Shown: in pieces, positions 53,970 to 63,591 of the stretch
Position numbering within the stretch: the stretch's first letter is position 1
Layout of the letters: the number at the start of each line of letters is the position of its first letter
From: DATDPM01 sp963841995
GTDB lineage: Bacteria > Pseudomonadota > Alphaproteobacteria > DATDPM01
Length of the DNA stretch: 64,000 nucleotides
Assembly: GCA_963841995.1 (NCBI GenBank)
Contig: CAWJEX010000011.1
Location: 106,818-170,817, forward strand
Direction of reading: 5' to 3'
The notes under the pieces: model-generated
Databases searched by the model: none
What the model saw: the letters and a program-made list of their open reading frames with translations, nothing else
What the model was told of the DNA's origin: nothing
Made by a program: the position numbers and the translations under genes

Positions 53970-55280
53970 CTATAACACCTTTATGACATCACGTGCGAGG
54001 GACACTAAATCCTGTGATGAACTCTCCGCGGCAGTAGGAAGATAAACTGTAAAGGTACTTCCTGCCCCCAGCGTGCTCTCGATCTGCAACCGGCCCTGAT
54101 GGCGGTTCAAGATGTGCTTGACGATGGCAAGGCCCAGCCCCGTGCCACCGCGCTCGCGGCTCCGCTTCACGTCTACACGATAGAAGCGTTCGGTAAGCCG
54201 CGGGATGAGTTCACGCGGGATGCCTTCGCCTTCGTCCCTAACGGCTACAAAGGCCATGCTCGACTCGCGCCTGCCCAGTGCCGGCGCGACGCCCAGCGTC
54301 ACCCGCACCCGCCCGCCCGATTTGCCGTATTTGATGGCGTTGTGAATGAGGTTCTGGAACACCTGGATCAGCTCGTCGCGGTCGCCCACCACCGGCAGCG
54401 GCCCGTGCGGAGCGATTTCTATGCTGACCTTATCAGCCTGGGCCAAGGGCGAGAGAGCGGCTGCAGCATCGCGCACCACGCTGGCAAGGTCGGCTACGCC
54501 CGCAGGCGGATTGTGCTCGTTCAGCTCGATGCGCGTCAGCGAGAGCAGGTCGTCGATCAGACGGCGCATGCGGCCGGTTTCCACATTCATGATTTCGAGA
54601 AAGCGCCCGCGCGCCTGCGCATCGTCCTTGGCATGGCCGCGCAGCGTGTCGATGAACCCGCTGACGGCGGCCAAAGGGGTGCGCAATTCATGGCTGGCAT
54701 TGGCGATGAAATCCACCCTCATCTGTTCGGTGCGCCTGAGCGCCGTAAGATCGTGCAGTTGCACCAGCACCAGCCCTGCATTGGGGCTGCCCGGGCGGCC
54801 TGCACGCGCGACAAAGGCTTCGTAATGACGCTCAACAGGAACCAGAAAACTGAAGGCCACGGTTTCCGGCTCGCCACCGGCCAATGCGCGATCGATCGCT
54901 TCCAGCACCGAGGGCGTGCGCAACACAGCGGAGATGTGTTTCTTCTCGGCGCCCATGCCCAGCAAGGCCTGAGAAGCATGGTTGGCGAACTCCACATGGC
55001 CGCCTGCGTTAAGCAAGATGATGGGATCGGCCAGGCATTCGAGCACGTCGCGCACAACGCCCGGCAGCAATTCGAGCGAAGCGGGCGCAGAAGTGGCAAT
55101 CCTCAATGCACGCGCGGTCGGCGGGCGCGAAAGATAAAATCCTGCCGCCAAAAGCACGGCCGCACCGATCACGGCCGCGAGCTCGGCGTGTTGACCGGAA
55201 AAAGCGACGGCGGCCACGCCAATAACGCACAGGGCGGCAATGGCGAGAATCAATAAGTGCCTGCGGCCTGCTTCCTCCAC
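53970..55280 (-). CDS. phoR: Phosphate sensor histidine kinase PhoR
   Basis: A 436-residue membrane kinase. Two N-terminal helices (about residues 8-50) and a PAS-like domain (VRDVLECLADPIILLNAGGH) precede HisKA (ANASHELRTPLAAVSG). The ATPase domain follows with HNAIKYGKSGG, RDEGEGIP and GTGLGLAIVKHILNRH. Order and similarity fit PhoR of the phosphate regulon. Upstream lies a 531-base gap with a candidate small RNA. Confidence 0.93.
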   Translation of the reverse strand: MEEAGRRHLLILAIAALCVIGVAAVAFSGQHAELAAVIGAAVLLAAGFYLSRPPTARALRIATSAPASLELLPGVVRDVLECLADPIILLNAGGHVEFANHASQALLGMGAEKKHISAVLRTPSVLEAIDRALAGGEPETVAFSFLVPVERHYEAFVARAGRPGSPNAGLVLVQLHDLTALRRTEQMRVDFIANASHELRTPLAAVSGFIDTLRGHAKDDAQARGRFLEIMNVETGRMRRLIDDLLSLTRIELNEHNPPAGVADLASVVRDAAAALSPLAQADKVSIEIAPHGPLPVVGDRDELIQVFQNLIHNAIKYGKSGGRVRVTLGVAPALGRRESSMAFVAVRDEGEGIPRELIPRLTERFYRVDVKRSRERGGTGLGLAIVKHILNRHQGRLQIESTLGAGSTFTVYLPTAAESSSQDLVSLARDVIKVL

Positions 55281-55393
55281 TGCTCTTTATGCTCCCTGTG
55301 CCCCGCCGACCCTAAAGCCAATCGGGTCATTGTGATGCAGCTGTGAATATCTCTGCACTAGCCCGGAACCGTTGCCGCGAGCCCGCGTTTTCG

Positions 55394-55536
55394 TTGCTGA
55401 GAAAGAGATTTTGGGGAGTTTCTCAGCAAAATTCGCAATCCGGACCGTCGACAAAACCCTCAACGCTGCGACGCCGGATACCTCAGCCGGAGGCAGGAAG
55501 CTAGCCCCGCTCCCCCCTGCCTCCGGCTGGTTTTTT
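55394..55536 (+). ncRNA. Candidate small RNA ending in a strong terminator
   Basis: A perfect 11-bp stem (TTGCTGAGAAA with TTTCTCAGCAA, 14-base loop) is followed 54 bases later by a 14-bp GC-rich terminator stem and T6. No plus-strand gene lies upstream: phoR runs the other way. The terminator therefore must end a short transcript initiated within the gap, roughly 55,340 to 55,536. The terminator loop is C-rich (CCCGCTCCCC), a feature of some sRNAs that pair with ribosome-binding sites. The 5' end is not known and no promoter was identified. Confidence 0.45.
55484..55536 (+). terminator. Strong orphan Rho-independent terminator
   Basis: A 14-bp perfect stem (CAGCCGGAGGCAGG with CCTGCCTCCGGCTG), an 18-base loop, one G and T6. 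It is functional on the plus strand only, because the minus side lacks a T-run. No plus-strand gene precedes it. Confidence 0.9.
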
Positions 55537-55777
55537 CATATCCCCTTGTTACTGACCGGCTTACTGACCGACGCAATCTTGGATTGCGGTGGCGGCATGT
55601 CTCTGTGTACCCGGCATACGGGCAAGGCTCCCTTGGATTTTGCTGGGCAACCGCTTTTCAACAGTAGAGGGATAATGTTTTCACGTTCACGACAGTGTAA
55701 GGCCTGAGGCGATACAAAAGCCATATTCTCAGGCATATTCTGGGTATTCTGGCAGGCCAAAAGCGGAATCGGACATT

Positions 55778-55795
55778 TTAGCTGTACAACAGTAA
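55778..55795. promoter_or_regulatory. Candidate operator before the efflux operon
   Basis: A nearly palindromic 18-mer, TTAGCTGTACAACAGTAA (core CTGT-ACA-ACAG), lies 17 bases before the GTG start of the efflux outer-membrane gene. This is a typical size and place for a TetR/MarR-type operator, but no regulator gene is adjacent. Confidence 0.3.
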
Positions 55796-55811
55796 GAGGG
55801 GTGTTCTGAAC

Positions 55812-57300
55812 GTGTATTGCGTCAAGAGTTTGGTGAGTGGAATTGCCCCTCTGGCGGCGGGTCTGTGGTTCACGGGCTGCGCGGTGGGACCGGATTTCCT
55901 GCGCCCCGATGCGCCGGCCGTGAAGGGCTACACCGAAGAATCCTGCCCGTCCAAACCACAGCTTCCGACACTACCGGCGGGGCCGCGCAGAAATTCGTCG
56001 AAGGCACCGACATCCAGGGTGACTGGTGGACGCTGTTCCATTCGGAAACGCTCAACAAACTGGTCGAGGCATCTCTCAAGGGCAATCCTGATCTCGAAGC
56101 AGCGCAGGCCTCGCTGCGCCAGGCACAGGAAAATTATTACGCAGCGGAAGGCGCGTTCTTCCCTTCGGTGGACGCCGCCGCCGGCGTGACGCGGGAAAGG
56201 CTGAGCGCGACCGAGACGGGCATACCCAGGCACGGCCAGTACCTTTACCCTCTACAATGCGAGCGTGCAGGGTTCCTATCTGCTTGATGTGTGGGGCGGC
56301 ACGCGCCGTCAGGTGGAAGCAGCCGGGGCAAGCGCCGATTACGCCGACGTTCCAGCTTGAAGCGAGCTATCTCAGCCTCACCTCGAATGTGGTGACGGGC
56401 GCGATACAGGAAGCCTCGGGGCGTGCGCAGATCGCTGCGACAGAGGATATTATCAAGGCGCAGAGCCAGGAACTGAATGTCCTCCAGCAGCAATTCAATT
56501 TCGGCGCCATCTCGGAGGCTGACGTGCTGTCCCAGGTGGCCGCGCTGGCAGAAACCAAGTCGACGCTGCCGGTGTTGCAGAAGCAATTGGCTGCCACGCG
56601 CAATCATTTGTCGATTCTGCTGGGGCGTTTTCCCAGCGAAGGCGCCATCGACGCCTTCGATCTTGCCAGCCTGACCTTGCCGCCGGACATTCCGGTCAGT
56701 CTGCCGTCCAAACTGGTCGAGCAGCGCCCCGACATCCGCGCGGCGGAAGCGCAATTGCATCAGGCGAGCGCCGAGATCGGCGTTGCCACAGCTAACATGC
56801 TGCCGCAGGTCACCTTGTCCGCGAGCTATGGCGGCCAGGCCACGACGGCGGCGAGCCTGTTTTCCTCGCCCAATATCGCCTGGAGCCTAGGCGCTAGCGT
56901 CCTGCAGGCGATCTTCCACGGCGGCGCGTTGTGGCATGCGCGGGAAGCCGCCAAGGCGGCCTATGACAAGGCCTTCGCGCAATACCGCAGTACCGTGCTG
57001 TCGGCCTTCGAGGATGTGGCCAATTCCTTGCGCGCGCTGCAATCCGACGCCGACGCGCTGAACGCGGACCTGGCCGCCGAAAAGGCGGCAGCTGGCCGCT
57101 TACGCCTTACCCAGGAGCAATTCCAGGCGGGCGCCGTCGCCTATCTGTCGGTGCTCGATGCCGAGCGCACCGAGCAGCAGGCGCGCATCACACTGGTGCA
57201 GGCGCAGGCCGCGCGTTTTGCCGACACTGCTGCGCTCTTCCATGCGTTGGGCGGCGGCTGGTGGAACAAGCCCGCACCCAGGGGCGAAGCCAAAAGTTGA
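55812..57300 (+). CDS. RND efflux outer-membrane lipoprotein (NodT/OprM type), three frame breaks
   Basis: A TolC-like outer-membrane factor of about 495 residues when repaired. It has a lipoprotein signal (FTGCAVGPDFLRPDAP), then QGDWWTLFHSETLNKLVEAS, a SVQGSYLLDVWGGTRRQVEA segment and a long alpha-barrel half from EASYLSLTSN to the end. Pieces lie in three frames. Breaks are near 55,945 (one base missing), near 56,228 (extra C in ATACCCAGG, joining to GTASTFTLYNAS) and near 56,353 (extra base before TFQLEASYL). From about 56,360 the frame is open to 57300. GTG start with AGAGGGG upstream. Confidence 0.87.
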
Positions 57301-57334
57301 ATTGCAAAGAATATGGAAGCTCGTAATCGCCGAA

Positions 57335-58555
57335 ATGCGCGAAAGTCGTTGGCCGAAATGGTTGCGGTGGATCAGGCCACGCTGGCCGCGCTTCCGCCGC
57401 ACGCGCGAATTCCTGCGCCGCCAGCCGCCAAAGCGGCGCGGCATGATCATTATGCTGATCTGCGTCGTCATTCTGTTCGGCGGGATCTTCGGCTGGAAGA
57501 TGTTTACGCGCGCCATGATCGCGATGTTCATGTCGTCGGGTTATCTGCCGCCGGCCACCGTATCAACGATGACCGCGCAATACGAACCATGGCAGCCGCA
57601 GATCCAGGCCGTGGGCACGGTGCATTCCGTGAGCGGCGCCGATCTTGCAGTGGAGCTTCCTGGCGTCGTCCAGGAAGTTGATTTCAACTCCGGCGACGAC
57701 GTTGCGGCGGGCAGCGTGCTGATGCGGCTGCGCGCCAACGACGACATCGGCCACCTGAATTCGCTGAAGGCTGCCGAGGAGCTGGCGGCGCTCAATTTTG
57801 CGCGCGACCAGAGACAGTTCCAGGTCCACGCCATCAGCCAGGCGGCGCTCGATACCAGCGCAGCCAATCTCAAGAGCGCACAGGCCCAGGTCGAGGAACA
57901 ACAGGCGACCCTGGACAAGAAAACCATCATTGCGCCGTTTGGCGGCCATCTTGGCTTCCGCAAGGTCAATGTCGGCGAGTACATCAATGCCGGCACGGTT
58001 GTGGTGACCCTTCAGGTGCTGGACCCTATCTATCTGGATTTCTATTTGCCGCAGCAGGATCTCGCTCGCATCAGGACCGGACAAAAAGTGGCGGCGAAAG
58101 TCGACACCTATCCCAACGACACCTTTAATGGCACCATCACGGGCATCGATCCGGAGGTCGACCCCACCAGCCGAAATGTCGCCGTGCGCGCGACGCTGGA
58201 GAACCCCAGTCACAAATTGCTGCCGGGTATGTACGCCACCGCCGAGATCGTCGCGGGCGCGAAACAGCGCTATATCACGCTGCCGCAGACCGCCATCACC
58301 TTTAATCCCTACGGCGACACCGTCTATGTCGCCGCCAATACGGGCACCAAGGATACTCCGAAACTGGTGGCGAGGCAGACCTTCGTCACCACCGGCGACA
58401 CGCGCGGCGACCAGATCGCTATCCTCGGCGGCATAAAGGCTGGCGATATCATTGTGACGGCCGGACAGCTTAAGCTGCAGAACGGCACGCCGCTGATCGT
58501 CAACAATACGATCCAGCCGGAGAACAATCCCAATCCGAAGCCGCACGAGGAATAG
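57335..58555 (+). CDS. RND efflux periplasmic adaptor (HlyD/AcrA type)
   Basis: A membrane-fusion protein of about 406 residues. A basic, Trp/Arg-rich N-terminus precedes a membrane helix (about residues 37-57). The barrel-sandwich region has GADLAVELPGVVQEVDFNSGDDV, here split as two motifs, and a short helical hairpin. LGFRKVNVGEYINAGTVVVTLQ and the C-terminal GDIIVTAGQLKLQNGTPL complete the fold. It links the inner-membrane pump to the outer-membrane channel. The start is uncertain; ATG 57335 is chosen, with 57443 the other option, and neither has a clear ribosome site. Confidence 0.9.
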   Translation: MRESRWPKWLRWIRPRWPRFRRTREFLRRQPPKRRGMIIMLICVVILFGGIFGWKMFTRAMIAMFMSSGYLPPATVSTMTAQYEPWQPQIQAVGTVHSVSGADLAVELPGVVQEVDFNSGDDVAAGSVLMRLRANDDIGHLNSLKAAEELAALNFARDQRQFQVHAISQAALDTSAANLKSAQAQVEEQQATLDKKTIIAPFGGHLGFRKVNVGEYINAGTVVVTLQVLDPIYLDFYLPQQDLARIRTGQKVAAKVDTYPNDTFNGTITGIDPEVDPTSRNVAVRATLENPSHKLLPGMYATAEIVAGAKQRYITLPQTAITFNPYGDTVYVAANTGTKDTPKLVARQTFVTTGDTRGDQIAILGGIKAGDIIVTAGQLKLQNGTPLIVNNTIQPENNPNPKPHEE

Positions 58556-58561
58556 TCGCTG

Positions 58562-61500
58562 ATGAGCCATTTTACCGACATTTTCATCAAGCGGCCTGTT
58601 CTATCCACCGTTATCAGTTTGCTGATCTTAGCGCTCGGCGTGCGCGCGCTGCTTGCCTTGCCTGTGCGGCAATTCCCGAAAACGGAAAACTCGACCATTC
58701 AGGTCACAACGGTTTATTACGGCGCCGACCCGGATGTCGTGGCGGGCTTTATCACGCAGCCGATCGAAAACGCTGTCAGCCAAGCCGACGGCATCGATTA
58801 CATCACCTCGACCAGTGAAAGCAGCGTCAGCACGATTACGGCGACGCTTCAGCTCAACTACAATGCCGACAAGGCGCTCACCGAGATCAGCACCAAGGTT
58901 TCTTCGATCACCAATCAGTTGCCGCCCCAGTCGCAGCAGCCGCAAATTTCCATACAGACAGGACAGTCTGCCGCGGCCATGTATATCGGCTTTCGCAGCG
59001 CCCTTCTGACACAGAGCCAGATAACGGATTACATCACGCGCGTGGTGCAGCCCCAACTGCAATCGGTTCCCGGCGTGCAGGGCGTGCAGATTTTTGGCGC
59101 GCAAAATTTCGCCATGCGCATCTGGCTCGATCCCAAGCGTTTGGCCGCCTATGGGCTGACGGCATCGGATGTGAACGCGGCGCTCGCCACCAACGATTAC
59201 ATCTCAGGCCTCGGCAACACCAAAGGCCAGATGGTCTCGGTAAATCTCAATGCCTCCACCAGCCTTCATTCGCTGGACGAGTTCCGCAATCTCGTCATCA
59301 GGCAATCCAACGGCGCTATCGTCCGGCTTCAGGATGTCGCCAATGTCGTGCTTGGCGCCGATAATTACGATGCGCGCGTCACCTTCGACGGCATCAATTC
59401 AGTCGTTCTTGCGGTGAATACGGCGCCCAATTCGAATCTGATCGAGGTGCTGGCGCGCATCAACAAGGTTTTCCCGCAGATCATCAAACAGCTGCCCGAA
59501 GGCCTTGACGGCAAGGTCGTTTATGACTCCTCCAAATTCGTGAACAGCGCCATCAATGAAGTGGAGATGACGCTATTTCAGGCGCTGGGAATCGTGACGC
59601 TCGTTGTGTTCGCGTTCCTGGGCAATATGCGCTCGGTCGTCATTCCCGTTGTTGCGATCCCGCTCTCCATCATCGGCACCTTCATGATGATGGTGGCGGC
59701 GGGCTTCACCATCAACCTGCTGACGCTGCTTGCCATGGTGCTGGCCATCGGCCTTGTCGTCGATGATGCCATCATTGTGGTGGAGAACTGCAACCGCCAC
59801 ATCAGCGAGGGAATGAAGCCTGTCGCTGCGGCCATCCAAGCCGCGCGCGAGCTTGGCGGCCCCATCATCGCCATGACCGCCGTGCTGATCGCTGTTTATG
59901 TGCCGATCGGATTCCAGGGCGGTCTGACCGGCGCGCTCTTCACCGAGTTCGCCTTCACTCTGGTCGGCACTGTCACAGTGTCGGCTATTGTGGCGCTGAC
60001 GTTGTCGCCGATGATGTGTTCGCTCTTTCTCAGGCCGCTGCACTCGACAGTTCGCGGAGGCTGGCAGGACAGGTTTGGCGATTATATCGACCACGTTTTC
60101 GAACGCGTGCGCGGCACCTACGAACGCCTGCTACATGGCAGCCTGGACATAGTGGCGGTAACCGCGACGTTTGCCGTCATCGTGCTCGGCAGCATCTATT
60201 TTCTTTACAGTTTCTCCAAGCACGAGCTTGCGCCGCAGGAAGACCAGGGCTTCATCCTGGGATTTGTCGCAGGCAGCGCCCAACGCAACGTTGCAACAGC
60301 GCATTCTGTATTCGGATTCGATCTTCCAGAAGCTGCGCAAATATCCCGAAATCGAACATATTTTCCAGGTGGACGCGACCGGCAATGGCTTCCTTGGACT
60401 TGTGCTGAGGCCGTGGGACGAACGCAGCCGTAGCGCCAACCAGATCACGCAGCTCGCATCTGTTGATCTCTCACAATATGCCGGCATCCAAGCGGCAGTG
60501 TTCCAGCCGCCGTCGCTGCCCGGCGGATTCGGCACGCCCATCCAATTCGAGATCACCACGACGCATACGTTTGATCGCCTTTATGACGTAGCGCAGCAAT
60601 TCCTCACCGAAGCGCGCAAGAGCGGACGTTTCATCTTCATCGACACCGATTTGAAGATCGACCAGCCGCAGGCGACTGTCGAAATCGATCGTAACAAGGC
60701 CGCGCTGTTGGGCCTCACCATGGCGGATATCGGCGCCTCGATGTCAGCCATGCTGGGCGGCGGGTATGTGAATTACTTCAGCCTTGACGGACGTTCCTAT
60801 CGCGTTATGTCGCAGGTGCTGCAGCAATACCGGCTGAATCCAGATCAGGTCCTCGATTACTATGTGCGCGCCAGCAATGGCACTTTGGTGCCGCTTTCGA
60901 CGGTCGCGAAAATTTCCACCAAGACCGTTCCGGAATCGCTGTCGCACTTCCAGCAGCAGAATGCCGCCACCATCTCCGGCGTGTTGATGCCCGGCCAGAC
61001 TTTGGGCGACACCCTCGATTACATGCAGGATCTGGCGCACCGCATTCTGCCCGACGGTTTCTATACCGACACGGCAGGCCAGTCGCGGCAGTTTTATCAG
61101 GAGAGCAGCGGCTTCCTGAGCACTTTCGGTTTCGCACTCATCATCATTTTTCTTGCGCTGGCCGCGCTGTTCGAAAGTTTCCGTGATCCGTTGATCATCC
61201 TGATCTCGGTGCCGATGTCGATTGCGGGCGCCATGATCTTCATTTGCCTGGGGATAGGCGGGGCCTCGCTCAACATTTACACCGAGGTGGGCCTTGTCAC
61301 GCTCATGGGCTTGATCAGCAAGCACGGCATTCTGATTGTCGAATTCGCCAACCGGCTGCAGCAGGAGGGTCTTGTCCAAGCGCGAAGCGGTGGAGGCGGC
61401 CGCCGGCATCCGGCTTCGCCCCATTCTGATGACCACTGCCGCCATGGTGCTGGGCGTGGTGCCGCTGCTGCTGGCGAGCGGCGCGGGCGCGGCCGCGCGC

Positions 61501-61644
61501 TTCGCTATGGGCCTGGTGATCTCGACCGGCATTTCCATCGGCACTTTGTTCACACTGTTCGTGGTGCCGGCAGTTTACCTGCTGATCGCGGAAGATCATT
61601 CGAGTAAACGCAGGGCGGAACAACCGCTGCCCGCACGATCCTAG
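58562..61644 (+). CDS. RND multidrug efflux permease, two frame breaks as assembled
   Basis: A hydrophobe/amphiphile efflux pump of the AcrB/MexF-like RND superfamily, about 1,026 residues after repair. The N-terminus FTDIFIKRPVLSTVISLLIL is standard. The proton-relay Asp pair is in LVVDDAIIVVEN (helix 4), and the second half repeats the fold with GLISKHGILIVEFAN. Breaks lie near 60,285 (extra C: GSANATLQQRILYSDS restored) and near 61,368 (joins QQEGL to SKREAVEAAAG). It follows the adaptor by six bases. Its stop overlaps that of the convergent PfkB kinase. Confidence 0.9.
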
Positions 61645-62548
61645 CCCGCGGCCTCCGTCCGTCACCGGAAACATCTTTTCGGTCTTGCGCACGTCTTCCG
61701 GCGTGGGCAGCCGCGCCTCGTTGCCGAGATATTGCACAGCATGGGCCGATGCCGCGCGCGCGAAGTGGAAATGCGTTTCCCATTTGGCGTCCGGATGTGT
61801 GAGATAGGAATAGATGTAAGCGCCGTGGAACACGTCGCCAGCGCCGTTGGTGTCGACAACACGCTCTTTCGGCACCGGCAGCGCCCGCATGTCGCGCACT
61901 GTTCCGCTTTCGTCGAACCACACCATGCCGCGCTCGCCAAGCGTTACGCCGCCAATCTTGCAGCCTTTCCGCTTCAGCAAATCGAGCGCCGCACGGTTTG
62001 ATATTTTCAATTGCTCGCAGAAACGCTCACCCAGCACCGCGACATCAATGAAATTGAGCAATTCAAGCGTGTTGTCGCGCACGGCGCCTCCATCGAGCGA
62101 GGTGAGGGTTTTCTGCTCGCGGCAGAGCCTGGCGTAATGGATGGCGGCATCGGACTGGTGGCCGTCCACGTGCAAGGCGCGGGCTCCCTTGATGTTCAAA
62201 TTTGGGAACGGGTGGATGTAATCGTCGTCGCGGCAGCGCACGATGGCGCGCTTGCCTTCATGGGGCATCACAAAGGAAAGCGACGAGCGGTGCACTTTGC
62301 GCGGGTGGATCGGCACCCGGAATTTCGCCGCCATGTCGAGGAACATATGCCCCAGCCAGTCGTCGGCAAGCGAGGTGAGCAGATCGGGTGCAATGCCCAA
62401 TTTCGCGCAACAGAAGGCAGCGGTGACGGCATTACCGCCGAACGAGACCGAATAGTCCGCGCGCAACATCCTTCTCGTCGCCGGTGGGCAGGTGGTCGGT
62501 GATGAAGGTCACGTCTATATAGGTCTGACCGATGAACAGTGCGTCCAT
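61641..62548 (-). CDS. PfkB family carbohydrate kinase, frameshifted at both ends
   Basis: A ribokinase-like sugar or nucleoside kinase of about 302 residues. ATG 62548 has AGGAAG upstream and begins MDALFIGQTYIDVTF. An extra G near 62,468 breaks the frame; removing it gives VARDYSVSFGGNAVTAAF. The catalytic Asp lies in VVDTNGAGDVFHGAY near residue 250. A second extra G near 61,660 hides the natural end (VTDEAAG, stop at 61641); without repair the frame runs on antisense to the pump gene. The exact substrate is unknown. Confidence 0.87.
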
Positions 62549-62576
62549 ATTTTCTTCCTGGCTAACTCGGTTTAGC

Positions 62577-63296
62577 TCACTTGAGCAATTGGCCGCGAGC
62601 CAATGGTGTATCGCGGCCAAACTTTGCGGCAATCACGCCAACGGCGGTGCCGAGATAGGCGCCTGCAATGACATCGCTCAGCCAATGAAAATCGGCACCA
62701 AGCAGGCCGATGGCAACAAGCAGTGCGACCGACGTGTAAATCCATCTGAAGCGCGGATAGCAAAACCAAAGCACAGCCATGACCGTGCAAGTCTCCGTCA
62801 TATGCCCGGACGGGAAGGAAGAATAGCCGATGCCGCCGTGCAGTGGATGAAACCCAAAAGTTCCATTGCCGAAAAACGACGGGTTGTTGCCAACCCACGT
62901 CTCTGGCCAGGTGCGGCCGAAAAGAAACTTCAGCTCGTCTTTCAGCGCGATTGCCACAAGCAAGCCAAGGGCGGCGCGCAACGCGACGTCGCTCGGCCGG
63001 CCGAGCGGCTGGCGCATAAGGGTTGCGGCCGCCGCTACGATCAAGGCGATCACCGCCAGCGGCATCAGCGCATCGACGAAGTGCGTGAGCCAGGCAAATA
63101 GCTTCTCGTCATGGAACTGGCCGTGGACGAATGTCGCCAACGGCCGATCGAGCACGAAATAGGAAAAGACAACGAGCACGAGGCAAGACCCCGCGCCCCA
63201 CAGCCAGCGGCCCTGGTTGCGATCCGTGGCGGCGGTCCGCTGCTCGCCCGGTTTGCTTTTTTCGCTTTCCAGCAATTGTTGACCCCTCGCGATCAC
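62577..63296 (-). CDS. PAP2 family phosphatase
   Basis: A 239-residue membrane phosphatase of the type 2 phosphatidic acid phosphatase family with about six helices. Catalytic motifs are FPSGHMTETC (His) near residue 160 and FHWLSDVIAGAYLG (His, Asp) near residue 208. The first, KxxxxxxRP-like motif is imperfect (KFLFGRTWPETW). Targets are lipid or polyprenyl phosphates. It lies 28 bases upstream of the PfkB kinase on the same strand. The start codon is GTG. Confidence 0.9.
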   Translation of the reverse strand: MIARGQQLLESEKSKPGEQRTAATDRNQGRWLWGAGSCLVLVVFSYFVLDRPLATFVHGQFHDEKLFAWLTHFVDALMPLAVIALIVAAAATLMRQPLGRPSDVALRAALGLLVAIALKDELKFLFGRTWPETWVGNNPSFFGNGTFGFHPLHGGIGYSSFPSGHMTETCTVMAVLWFCYPRFRWIYTSVALLVAIGLLGADFHWLSDVIAGAYLGTAVGVIAAKFGRDTPLARGQLLK

Positions 63297-63368
63297 TGGG
63301 CGCCAATGTCGCTGGCAAGAGCACGCAGCACAAGCTATGAGTCGGGTTCACCTGGCTGGGAAATCGGC

Positions 63369-63591
63369 ATGCGTTCCAGACCGCGCAAAACGGGCCGCAT
63401 CGATTGGGCTCTGCGCCTGCTGGTGCTCATTCCTTTTGTGGCGCTGGCCTGGACGCCATTCTACAACATGGCTGAACCCACAGCTTGCCGGCATCCCCTT
63501 CTTCTATTGGTACCAGCTCGCGTGGATCATCATAGGCGCGGTGCTGCTTGGCGTGGTTTATCTCGCCGAGCGCGCTGGGGAATCCAAGTGA
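63369..63591 (+). CDS. DUF3311 small membrane protein, frameshifted as assembled
   Basis: A protein of about 73 residues with two membrane helices. ATG 63369 begins MRSRPRKTGRIDWALRLLV, then LIPFVALAWTPFYNMAEP. An extra C near 63,476 breaks the frame, after which PQLAGIPFFYWYQLAWIII continues to 63591. DUF3311 proteins usually precede a sodium:solute symporter, as here, and are probably small partner subunits of it. The symporter start overlaps its stop by three bases. Confidence 0.85.

Larger units (their letters stand above)
55281..55811. other. 531-nt intergenic region between phoR and the efflux operon
   Basis: No protein frame here has family-like content. The left part holds two strong hairpins (55394-55429 and the terminator 55484-55536). 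The right part has short direct repeats, for instance TTACTGACCG twice at 55548-55569 and CATATTCT twice near 55722-55742. A small dyad lies before the efflux start. I saw no clear promoter for the hairpin unit. Confidence 0.5.

Noticed and set aside
55372..55707. A 111-codon plus-strand frame in the phoR-efflux gap
   Set aside because: It runs straight through the strong terminator stem, has no family-like content and no ribosome site.
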